20,877 bases of DNA from an uncultured Coriobacteriaceae bacterium (GTDB taxonomy: Bacteria; Actinomycetota; Coriobacteriia; Coriobacteriales; Atopobiaceae): NCBI GenBank assembly GCA_900543875.1, contig UQSV01000031.1, positions 1 to 20,877 on the forward strand. Reading direction: 5' to 3'. Positions 6,990 through 13,103 of this stretch are shown here, in pieces (the stretch's first letter is position 1; each line of letters begins with the position of its first letter). The position numbers and the translations under genes were made by a program. The notes below the pieces were generated by a model. That model was not told where the DNA came from and ran no database searches. It saw only the letters and a program-made list of their open reading frames with translations.

Positions 6990-7685
6990 GTGAACGAGAA
7001 GGTTGCACAGCTCATGCCGTTCATCGACTTTCTGGGCGCTGCCCTGGGAAGTGCGACAGAGGTTGTGCTGCACGACCTCACTGACCCCGACCACTCGGTC
7101 GTCAAGATCGTGAACGGCCACGTCTCGGGCCGCACGGTGGGCGCGCCCGCCACGGCCTTCTCCCTCAAGATGGTCGAGCAGCTCCAGCGCTCGGACGACT
7201 GCTTCGTGAGCGACTACGTGAGCACCACCGCAGACGGACGCCCCCTGCAGAGCTCGTCGTACTTCATCCGCGACGACGGGGGCCAGATCGTGGGCATCAT
7301 CTGCGTCAACATCGACCCGCAGCCCTTCCGCACGCTCGAGGACGGCATCAAGGCCTTCATGGAGGCCTACCGCCACGGCGGCTCCGAGGAGTTCCGCGAC
7401 ACCAACCTCGACGCCGTGCGCAGCGCCTACAAGGCGTCGAGCGTCGAGACCCTCTCCATCGGCGGTGCCGAGACGGGCGTGGCCGAGCAGGTCCGCTCGC
7501 TGCTGGGGGCGCTCGGCAAGACGTCGAGCGAGCTCGACCAGGCGGGGCGCATCGACATCATCCGCAGGCTCGAGGCTGCGGGCACCTTCCTCATCAAGGG
7601 CGCGGCCGCAGACGTTGCCGTCGAGCTGCACGTCTCAGTGCCGAGCATCTACCGCTACCTGCAGCAGGTCCGCCGCCAGGGGTAG
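6990..7685 (+). CDS. YheO/DauR-family PAS-HTH transcriptional regulator (copy 2)
   Basis: A 231-aa paralogue of the divergent neighbour. The GTG at 6990 is taken as start because GGGAGG lies 5 nt upstream and the first residues (NEKVAQLMPFIDFLGAALG) align with the other copy's N-terminus; the frame is open further upstream but that covers the promoter and the neighbour. The PAS-like part shows TEVVLHDLTD, the IVNGHVSGRTVG turn (about 40-51), SSSYFIRDDGGQIVGIICVNID (about 88-109). The helix-turn-helix is at about 206-228 (ADVAVELHVSVPSIYRYLQQ) after RLEAAGTFLIKGA. A linker of about 50 residues between the domains is longer than in copy 1. The ligand is unknown. It is followed by 497 bp before the nucleobase permease, so it is probably monocistronic. 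Confidence 0.88.
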   Translation: MNEKVAQLMPFIDFLGAALGSATEVVLHDLTDPDHSVVKIVNGHVSGRTVGAPATAFSLKMVEQLQRSDDCFVSDYVSTTADGRPLQSSSYFIRDDGGQIVGIICVNIDPQPFRTLEDGIKAFMEAYRHGGSEEFRDTNLDAVRSAYKASSVETLSIGGAETGVAEQVRSLLGALGKTSSELDQAGRIDIIRRLEAAGTFLIKGAAADVAVELHVSVPSIYRYLQQVRRQG

Positions 7686-7704
7686 GGGACCCGCGCTTTC
7701 CCCT
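7684..7704 (+). terminator. Weak hairpin overlapping the regulator stop
   Basis: AGGGGA (7684-7689) and TCCCCT (7699-7704) form a 6-bp stem that overlaps the TAG stop and is followed by CTTGG. This is a weak terminator candidate with no real T tract. Confidence 0.35.
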
Positions 7705-7752
7705 CTTGGCCTGCATCTCCATGCGGAGCCAACATTCTCGTCAATCTTCCAA

Positions 7753-7846
7753 GTGCGTGCCCAACGCGGGTAATTATCGGGTTCTAAGGCCCATAACTAC
7801 CCGCGTCGGGCACGCGCTTTCGATAACTGGCTGCGTTTGGCACGCA
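7753..7846. repeat. Three copies of an ATAACT-GCGT-GGCACGC unit; two form a long hairpin
   Basis: The unit ATAAyT(n)GCGTnnGGCACGC occurs on the minus strand (about 7753-7780) and twice on the plus strand (about 7793-7817 and 7823-7846). Copies 1 and 2 are inverted: 7755-7762 pairs with 7808-7815 and 7764-7772 with 7798-7806, with one A-C mismatch, and TTAT/ATAA continue inward. The loop is TTCTAAGG flanked by GGG/CCC. Copy 3 is more diverged (GCGTTTGGCACGC). It lies in the gap between the YheO regulator and the permease, upstream of the likely permease promoter. The arrangement resembles a dispersed intergenic palindromic repeat, not a CRISPR (no spacers of constant length). Confidence 0.65.
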
Positions 7847-7951
7847 TCTTGTGTGGCTCTCGCGCCCGGCGCGCTGGACCTCAGGCCGCCCGCCCCAAAT
7901 AGGGGTCCATCCGGCGTTGTTGCTCTGGATGTCCATCCATCCGCGGTCATT

Positions 7952-7981
7952 TTGCTACCGTTCGCAACAACTTTTTATTAT
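7952..7981 (+). promoter_or_regulatory. Candidate promoter of the permease-guaD transcript
   Basis: TTGCTA (7952-7957) and TATTAT (7976-7981) are separated by 18 bp, a reasonable sigma-70 pair at the start of an AT-rich patch. Transcription from here would give a leader of roughly 190 nt before the permease ATG. Confidence 0.45.
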
Positions 7982-8017
7982 CAAGCATGATGAGAAATTA
8001 TATTCAAGACACCCGAT

Positions 8018-8158
8018 GCGGAGAAGGTCGCACCTTTCGCGAAGGACCACGCCCCTCTCCGTGACCAACGGCACGAAACTCGCAGGTGGGCGTACGCGTA
8101 CGGTACGAGCCACCTGCGGTGCCGGGGCTTCAACGACACGCGGGCAAAAGCCGCCCGC
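8018..8158 (+). promoter_or_regulatory. Structured 5' leader of the nucleobase permease (riboswitch-like candidate)
   Basis: Between the candidate promoter and the SD site (AAGGGAG, 8168-8174) three foldable segments occur in order. First, GCGGAGA (8018-8024) pairs with TCTCCGT (8056-8062) around an inner arm CCTT/AAGG (8033-8036/8042-8045) extended by GGT/ACC (8026-8028/8046-8048). Second, GCAGGTGG (8082-8089) pairs with CCACCTGC (8110-8117) around a CGTACGCGTACG palindrome. Third, GCGGGC (8140-8145) pairs with GCCCGC (8153-8158) 9 nt before the SD. The leader lacks the usual purine-riboswitch core as far as I can see. Cis-regulation by a purine or by a protein is a hypothesis; the pairing is direct observation. 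Confidence 0.45.
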
Positions 8159-8182
8159 CTTGGTCTAAGGGAGAAACCCACC

Positions 8183-9565
8183 ATGGAAGAAAAGCTCGAC
8201 AAGTTGTTCCACCTCAAGGAGCGTGGGACCAACGTCCGCACCGAGGTCCTCGCTGGCCTCACCGCCTTCGTCACTGCCGCCTACGTGCTCGCGGTGAACC
8301 CCTCCGTCATGAGTGCGACGGGCATGGACTCCGGCGCCGTCTTCACGGCAACGGCGCTCGTGTGCTTCCTCGGCACGCTCGTGATGGCGTTGCTCACCAA
8401 CTACCCGTTCGTGCTGGTGCCGAGCATGGGCCTCAACGCCTACTTTGCCTACACCGTGGTGCTGGGCATGGGCTATAGCTGGGAGACCGCGCTTGCCGCC
8501 ATCTTCCTCGAGGGCGTCGTCTTTGCCCTCATCTCACTCACGAGCCTTCGCGACAAGATCTTCAACGCGATTCCGCTGAACCTTAAGTACGCAATCTCGG
8601 CGGGCATCGGCCTGTTCATCACGATCATCGGCCTTAAGAACTCCGGCCTCGTCATCAGCAGCTCCGCCACGCTCGTCTCGATCTTCTCGTTCACCGGCAG
8701 CATGGCCGACGGCACCTTCAACACGGCTGGCATCTCGGTTGTCCTGTTCCTCGTTGGGCTTGTCATCACCGGCATCCTCATGGCCAAGAACGTCAAGGGC
8801 AACATCCTGCTTGGCATCCTCATCACCTGGATTCTTGGCATCGTCTGCCAGCTCTGCGGCCTCTACGTTCCCAACCCTGACGCCGGCTTCGCGAGCCTGC
8901 TGCCCGACTTCTCCAACGGCCTCGCCGTTCCCTCGATCGCCCCGACGTTCATGAAGATGGACTTCTCGCACATCGCCGGCCTGGGCTTCCTCGTGGTTGC
9001 CTTTGCCTTCCTGCTCACGAGCCTGTTCGACACCGTCGGCACCCTCATTGGCCTGGGCGCCAAGGCCAACCTCCTCGACGAGGACGGCAACATGCCCGGT
9101 GTGCGCGGCGCCATGATGGGCGAGTCCGTCGCCACGATGATTGCCGGCGTCCTGGGCAACTCCGCCACCTGCTGCTCGGTCGAGGTTGCTGCTGGCATTG
9201 CCGAGGGCGGCCGCACCGGCCTCATGGCCCTCACCACCAGCGTGCTCTTCCTGCTCTCGATGTTCCTCTCGCCGATCTTCCTGGCCATCCCGTCCTTCGC
9301 GACGGCCCCGGCCCTCGTCCTCGTTGGCTCGATGATGGCAAGCTCGGTGCTCTCAATCGACTTCTCCGACCCCTCCGAGTCCATCCCCGCCTTCCTGTGC
9401 TTCGTGGGCATGCCCTTCTGCTACAGCATCGTCGAGGGCATCTCGCTGGGCATCATCTCCTACGTGGGCATCAACCTGTTCTGTGGCAAGGAGAATCGCA
9501 AGAAGATCAGCCCGATGATGTACGTCCTTGCGGCCATCTTCATCCTCAAGTACGTGCTTATCTAG
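8183..9565 (+). CDS. NCS2 (AzgA-type) nucleobase permease
   Basis: A 460-aa polytopic inner-membrane protein of the AzgA/COG2252 branch of the NCS2 family, which imports purine bases (adenine, guanine, hypoxanthine) with protons. The N-terminus has the family opening LFHLKERGTNVRTEVLAGLT. The GLNAYFAYTVV segment near residue 82-92 and VEVAAGIAEGGRTGLMAL near 332-349 are conserved family signatures. About 12 or more hydrophobic segments are spread along the protein and the length is normal. The ATG at 8183 follows AAGGGAG by 8 nt. It is followed after 59 bp by guanine deaminase, so guanine or hypoxanthine is the likely substrate, inferred from context; members of this branch differ in specificity and xanthine is less likely. 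Confidence 0.92.
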   Translation: MEEKLDKLFHLKERGTNVRTEVLAGLTAFVTAAYVLAVNPSVMSATGMDSGAVFTATALVCFLGTLVMALLTNYPFVLVPSMGLNAYFAYTVVLGMGYSWETALAAIFLEGVVFALISLTSLRDKIFNAIPLNLKYAISAGIGLFITIIGLKNSGLVISSSATLVSIFSFTGSMADGTFNTAGISVVLFLVGLVITGILMAKNVKGNILLGILITWILGIVCQLCGLYVPNPDAGFASLLPDFSNGLAVPSIAPTFMKMDFSHIAGLGFLVVAFAFLLTSLFDTVGTLIGLGAKANLLDEDGNMPGVRGAMMGESVATMIAGVLGNSATCCSVEVAAGIAEGGRTGLMALTTSVLFLLSMFLSPIFLAIPSFATAPALVLVGSMMASSVLSIDFSDPSESIPAFLCFVGMPFCYSIVEGISLGIISYVGINLFCGKENRKKISPMMYVLAAIFILKYVLI

Positions 9566-9587
9566 CATCTAGCCAAGCCAAGTAACC

Positions 9588-9608
9588 GGCGGGCGCCGCG
9601 CGCTCGCC
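9588..9608 (+). other. Intercistronic hairpin between permease and guaD
   Basis: GGCGGGCGC (9588-9596) and GCGCTCGCC (9600-9608) form a 9-bp stem with one G-T pair and a 3-nt loop, ending 6 nt before the guaD SD region. There is no T tract. It may stabilise the permease mRNA end or tune guaD translation. Confidence 0.4.
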
Positions 9609-9624
9609 TTCGATGGGAGAAGCC

Positions 9625-10899
9625 ATGGATAACTCGTTCGTTCTCAAGGGCAACGTCTGCTACAACACCACCCCGCAGGAGGTCTCCTGCACCGCCAATG
9701 GCTACGTCGCCTGCGTCGACGGCAAGAGCGCCGGCGTATTCGTCGAGCTACCCGAGAAGTACGCGAGCCTGCCGCTCGTCGACTGCGGCGACCAGCTCAT
9801 CATCCCGGGCATGAGCGACATCCACATCCACGCCCCGCAGTACGCCTTCCGCGGCCTGGGCATGGACCTGGAGCTGCTCGACTGGCTCAACACCCACACC
9901 TTCCCCGAGGAGGCCCACTACGCCGACCTCGAGTACGCCGGCCGCGCCTATGACATCTTCGCCAACGACGTGCGCCGCAGCGCCACCACCCGCGCCGTCG
10001 TCTTTGGCACCATGCACGTCGAGGGCACCGAGCTGCTCATGGACAAGCTCGAGCAGACGGGCGTCGTGAGCTACGTGGGCAAGGTCAACATGGACCGCAA
10101 CGGTGGCGAGAACCTCGAGGAGACCACCGAGGCCTCCGCGGCCGACACCCGACGCTGGCTCGCCGATGTCGAGGGCAAGTACGAGCGCACGATGCCGATC
10201 ATCACCCCGCGCTTCACCCCGAGCGTCACCGACGAGCTCATGGCCCAGCTTGCCGATATGGCCCGCGAGCACAACCTGCCCGTCCAGAGCCACCTGTCCG
10301 AGAACCCCTCCGAGTGCGGCTGGGTCAAGGAGCTCTGCCCCTGGAGCGAGTGCTACGGCGACGCCTACGACCACTTTGGCCTGCTCGGCAACCGCACCGT
10401 CATGGCGCACTGCATCTACTCCGATGACCGCGAGGTCGAGCTGCTGCGCGCGAGCGGCACCTACGTCGCCCACTGCCCGCAGAGCAACGCCCAGCTCTCG
10501 AGCGGCATCGCCCCGATTCGCCGCTACATGGACCTGGGCATGAACGTGGGCCTGGGCACCGACGTCGCCGGCGGCGCCAACCTCTCGATGTTCCGCTGCA
10601 TGTCCGACGCCGTGGCCGTCTCCAAGCTGCGCTGGCGCCTTGTCGACGACAGCCTGGCCGCGCTCACCACGCAGGAGGCCCTGTGGCTCGCCACCGTGGG
10701 CGGCGGCTCCTTCTTTGGCAAGGTCGGCTCCTTCGAGGAGGGCTACGAGTTCGACGCCCTCGTCCTCGACGACTCCGCCATCGCCACCCCGCGCGACCTT
10801 GACGTGTGGGAGCGCGTCGAGCGCTACGTCTACCTCGCCGAGGAGGGCGGCAAGATTGCCCGCAAGTACGTCCGCGGCCGCGAGATCAACCTCGACTAG
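9625..10899 (+). CDS. guaD: Guanine deaminase (amidohydrolase family)
   Basis: Predicted to hydrolyse guanine to xanthine and ammonia, a cytoplasmic zinc amidohydrolase. The start is set at ATG 9625 (424 aa) because GGGAG lies 5 nt upstream; the ATG at 9613 has no ribosome site. Metal and active-site motifs fit the subgroup: PGMSDIHIHAPQYAFRG (H67, H69), TFPEEAHY (about 92-99), PRFTPSVT (about 195-202), QSHLSEN (H223, E226), MAHCIY (H262) and GTDVAGG (D313). The HAPQ and TFPxE patterns are typical of guanine deaminase rather than of other amidohydrolases. It sits directly after a nucleobase permease and ends at a strong terminator, so the two form a guanine uptake and deamination unit. Confidence 0.9.
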   Translation: MDNSFVLKGNVCYNTTPQEVSCTANGYVACVDGKSAGVFVELPEKYASLPLVDCGDQLIIPGMSDIHIHAPQYAFRGLGMDLELLDWLNTHTFPEEAHYADLEYAGRAYDIFANDVRRSATTRAVVFGTMHVEGTELLMDKLEQTGVVSYVGKVNMDRNGGENLEETTEASAADTRRWLADVEGKYERTMPIITPRFTPSVTDELMAQLADMAREHNLPVQSHLSENPSECGWVKELCPWSECYGDAYDHFGLLGNRTVMAHCIYSDDREVELLRASGTYVAHCPQSNAQLSSGIAPIRRYMDLGMNVGLGTDVAGGANLSMFRCMSDAVAVSKLRWRLVDDSLAALTTQEALWLATVGGGSFFGKVGSFEEGYEFDALVLDDSAIATPRDLDVWERVERYVYLAEEGGKIARKYVRGREINLD

Positions 10900-10925
10900 C
10901 CCTGAGCCATATCGCTCCTTCAACC

Positions 10926-10962
10926 TGCCCCTGACGGCCCTTCCCCTTCGCCGTCGGGGGCA
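10926..10962 (+). terminator. Rho-independent terminator of permease-guaD
   Basis: A 13-bp stem (10926-10938 with 10950-10962, one T-G pair) has an 11-nt pyrimidine-rich loop and is followed by TTTCTG. It lies 27 bp after the guaD stop. Confidence 0.8.
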
Positions 10963-11058
10963 TTTCTGTGCGCGCCATGTGGCCTGTTGTCGCGCGTGCC
11001 AAAGGGGCCGGGCCTGTTGGCTCACCTCGCACATGACTGAGGGATGCACACATGACAG

Positions 11059-11098
11059 GGGGACGTGCCTTCTGTCATATGACAAAAGGCACGTCCCC
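11059..11098. repeat. 40-nt near-perfect palindrome with TGTCATATGACA centre
   Basis: GGGGACGTGCCTT (11059-11071) pairs with AAGGCACGTCCCC (11086-11098). The centre TGTCATATGACA (11073-11084) is itself a perfect 12-bp palindrome; only C11072/A11085 mismatch. A second GTCATATGAC follows at 11102-11111 and CATGACAGG precedes at 11051. It lies about 100 bp after the guaD terminator and about 460 bp before ssnA. It may be a dispersed repeat of small palindromic type; no transposase or long T tract is near. Confidence 0.65.
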
Positions 11099-11335
11099 TC
11101 CGTCATATGACTGGCTTTCCGCTCGTGTCGGTCGCATGTCATGGGGAGGACCTGCAGGCGCATCTGGCACGTAGGGAGGCGCCAGGCCCGGCGGCGTGGC
11201 CCCGAACATGCGTTGTTCTCAAAACCAACTAACGAAACCGCAGCTAACAATATGTGTTCAAGGTTTGTGGGCAACTACCGTTCACCGATTTGCCCTCGAG
11301 CGGTCACTAATTCGCAACCTCCCATAAACCTGCAG

Positions 11336-11364
11336 TTATTACAAATAGTTAGGTTTGATAACAT
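11336..11364 (+). promoter_or_regulatory. Candidate promoter for the ssnA operon
   Basis: TTATTA (11336-11341) and TAACAT (11359-11364) are 17 bp apart inside the AT-rich part of the guaD-ssnA gap. CTAAC/GTTAG half-sites like those in the 6921 palindrome occur nearby at 11229-11233, 11244-11248 and, inside the spacer, 11348-11352. The rest of the 659-bp gap (10900-11558) holds the terminator, the palindrome and a leader of about 190 nt with a 7-bp inverted repeat TGCCGTT/AACGGCA (11378-11384/11404-11410). No coding sequence is supported there. Confidence 0.35.
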
Positions 11365-11558
11365 TCTGTTTGCCCACTGCCGTTAAGCTGAGTTCTCGAG
11401 CCCAACGGCATTGCTTTGGGGACAATTGCACTATGCGATTTGCATGGTCGCATGCGCGAGTGCGGGGGAGGGCCCGCTTCCGAAATGGTTCGGCGCGCGA
11501 GGCACGGTACCACTGGTCAAAGGTGACAAACCCCGCCTGAGACAACGAAGGGAGCACC

Positions 11559-12914
11559 ATGCTTATTGTCGGCAACGGTCGCGTCATCACCCGAGATGCG
11601 GATAAGCCCTATCTGGAGCACGGCGCTGTCGCCATCGAGGGCGACACCATCAAGGCTGTTGGCGACGAGGCTGAGCTCAAGGCCGCCAACCCCGGCTACG
11701 AGTACGTCGACGCCCACGGCGGCGTTATCATGCCGGGTCTCGTGAACTGCCACACGCACATCTACTCCGGCCTCGCCCGTGGCCTTGCCATCGACGGCTG
11801 CAACCCCACCAACTTCCTCGAGAACCTCGAGCAGCAGTGGTGGAAGATCGACGACAACCTCACGCTCGACGGCACGCGCGCCAGCGCCTACGCCACGATC
11901 CTCGACTCCCTGCGTGATGGCGTCACCACGATTTTCGACCACCACGCGAGCTTCTGCGAGATTCCCGGCTCCCTGTTCGCCATCAAGGACGTCGCCGAGG
12001 AACTCGGCATGCGCTCCTGCCTGTGCTACGAGGTCTCCGACCGCCGTGGTGACCAGAAGCGCGACGAGTCGATCGCCGAGAACGCCGAGTTCGCCAAGTG
12101 GGCGCACGAGCAGCGCGTCAACGACGACAACAAGATGATCGCCGCCATGTTCGGCGGCCACGCCACCTTCACCCTCTCCGACGAGACGATGGACAAGATG
12201 GCCGAGGCCAACAACGGCCTCACCGGCTTCCACATCCACGTCTGCGAGGGTATGAACGACGTCTGGGACTCCCGCCTCAACCGCGGCGGCATCAGCCCCA
12301 TCGAGCGACTGCTGCAGCACAACCTGCTTGGCCCCGACACGATGCTGGGCCACTGCATCCACGTGACGCCCGCCGAGATGGACATCATCAAGGAGTCCGG
12401 CACCTGGCTGGTCAACAACCCCGAGTCCAACATGGGCAACGCCGTGGGCTGCGCCCCCGTGCTCGAGTTCTTCCGCCGCGGCATCCCCGTGTGCATGGGT
12501 ACCGACGCCTACACCCACGACATGCTCGAGAGCCTCAAGGTCTTCCTCATCATCCAGCGCCACAACGCCGCGATGCCCAACGTGGGCTGGGGCGAGGCCA
12601 TGACCATGCTGTTCAAGAACAACTACGCGATGGCCTCCAAGTACTTCGACCGCAAGATCGGCGCCCTCACGCCCGGCGCCGCGGCCGACGTCATCGTCAT
12701 GGACTACCCGGTCTTTACGCCCTTCTCCGACGAGAACATCGACGGCCACATGCTGTTCGGCATGATGGGCAAGAACTGCCGCACCACGATCGTCAACGGC
12801 AAGGTTCTCTACAAGGACCGCGAGTTCGTGGCCTTCGACGAGGAGCGCATCAACGCCTGGACGCTCGAGCAGTCCAAGAAGCTCTGGGGCACGCTCAACA
12901 ACCGCACCTACTAG
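11559..12914 (+). CDS. ssnA: Putative aminohydrolase SsnA
   Basis: A 451-aa zinc-type amidohydrolase. The pattern is the chlorohydrolase/deaminase fold: PGLVNCHTHIYSGLARG (H65, H67), GFHIHVCEG (H225, H227, E230), LGHCIHV (H265) and GTDAYTHDM (D316). Features such as TNFLENLEQQWWKIDDNL (about 84-101) and NNPESNMGNAVGCAP (about 286-300) are specific to the SsnA group and separate it from GuaD. The ATG at 11559 follows AAGGGAG. SsnA is part of the conserved ygfK-ssnA-xdh neighbourhood; its exact substrate in anaerobic purine breakdown is less certain than its fold. A hydrolytic step on a purine ring or ring-opened product is likely. It leads the ssnA-ygfK-ferredoxin-xdh gene series. Confidence 0.92.
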   Translation: MLIVGNGRVITRDADKPYLEHGAVAIEGDTIKAVGDEAELKAANPGYEYVDAHGGVIMPGLVNCHTHIYSGLARGLAIDGCNPTNFLENLEQQWWKIDDNLTLDGTRASAYATILDSLRDGVTTIFDHHASFCEIPGSLFAIKDVAEELGMRSCLCYEVSDRRGDQKRDESIAENAEFAKWAHEQRVNDDNKMIAAMFGGHATFTLSDETMDKMAEANNGLTGFHIHVCEGMNDVWDSRLNRGGISPIERLLQHNLLGPDTMLGHCIHVTPAEMDIIKESGTWLVNNPESNMGNAVGCAPVLEFFRRGIPVCMGTDAYTHDMLESLKVFLIIQRHNAAMPNVGWGEAMTMLFKNNYAMASKYFDRKIGALTPGAAADVIVMDYPVFTPFSDENIDGHMLFGMMGKNCRTTIVNGKVLYKDREFVAFDEERINAWTLEQSKKLWGTLNNRTY

Positions 12915-12922
12915 GTAACCTC

Positions 12923-12940
12923 GGGCCGGCTCGCCGGTCC
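12923..12940 (+). other. Short GC hairpin after ssnA
   Basis: GGGCCGG (12923-12929) and CCGGTCC (12934-12940) form a 7-bp stem with a CTCG loop, just after the ssnA stop and with no T tract. The remaining 189-bp gap before ygfK is very GC-rich and shows no promoter or ORF, so ygfK is probably transcribed from the ssnA promoter. Confidence 0.35.
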
Positions 12941-13103
12941 GTGAGCCCGGCGCCCCCTGCGGACGTCGGGCAAACCGCGTCTGGGCCGGGGAGCCCGGGC
13001 GCGGCAGACGACCTCCGCGGGGCCGTCGCGCGCGAGTGTCACCCGCGCGTTATTCAACTCGCCCATGCCGCGCGGTCTCGGCTGGGCAGGAGAGGAGCTC
13101 ACA

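Noticed and set aside
7753..7846. CRISPR-like repeat
   Set aside because: Only three units, in mixed orientation, without spacers of constant length and without cas genes.
8018..8158. Classical purine riboswitch
   Set aside because: I could not find the conserved junction and loop-loop pattern of that class; only generic stems are seen, so it is listed as an unassigned structured leader.
9748..11274. 508-codon minus-strand frame opposite guaD
   Set aside because: It is a shadow of guaD that runs through the guaD terminator and the 11059 palindrome.
11517..12749. 410-codon minus-strand frame opposite ssnA
   Set aside because: Antisense shadow with no recognisable motif; ssnA carries all metal-site motifs.
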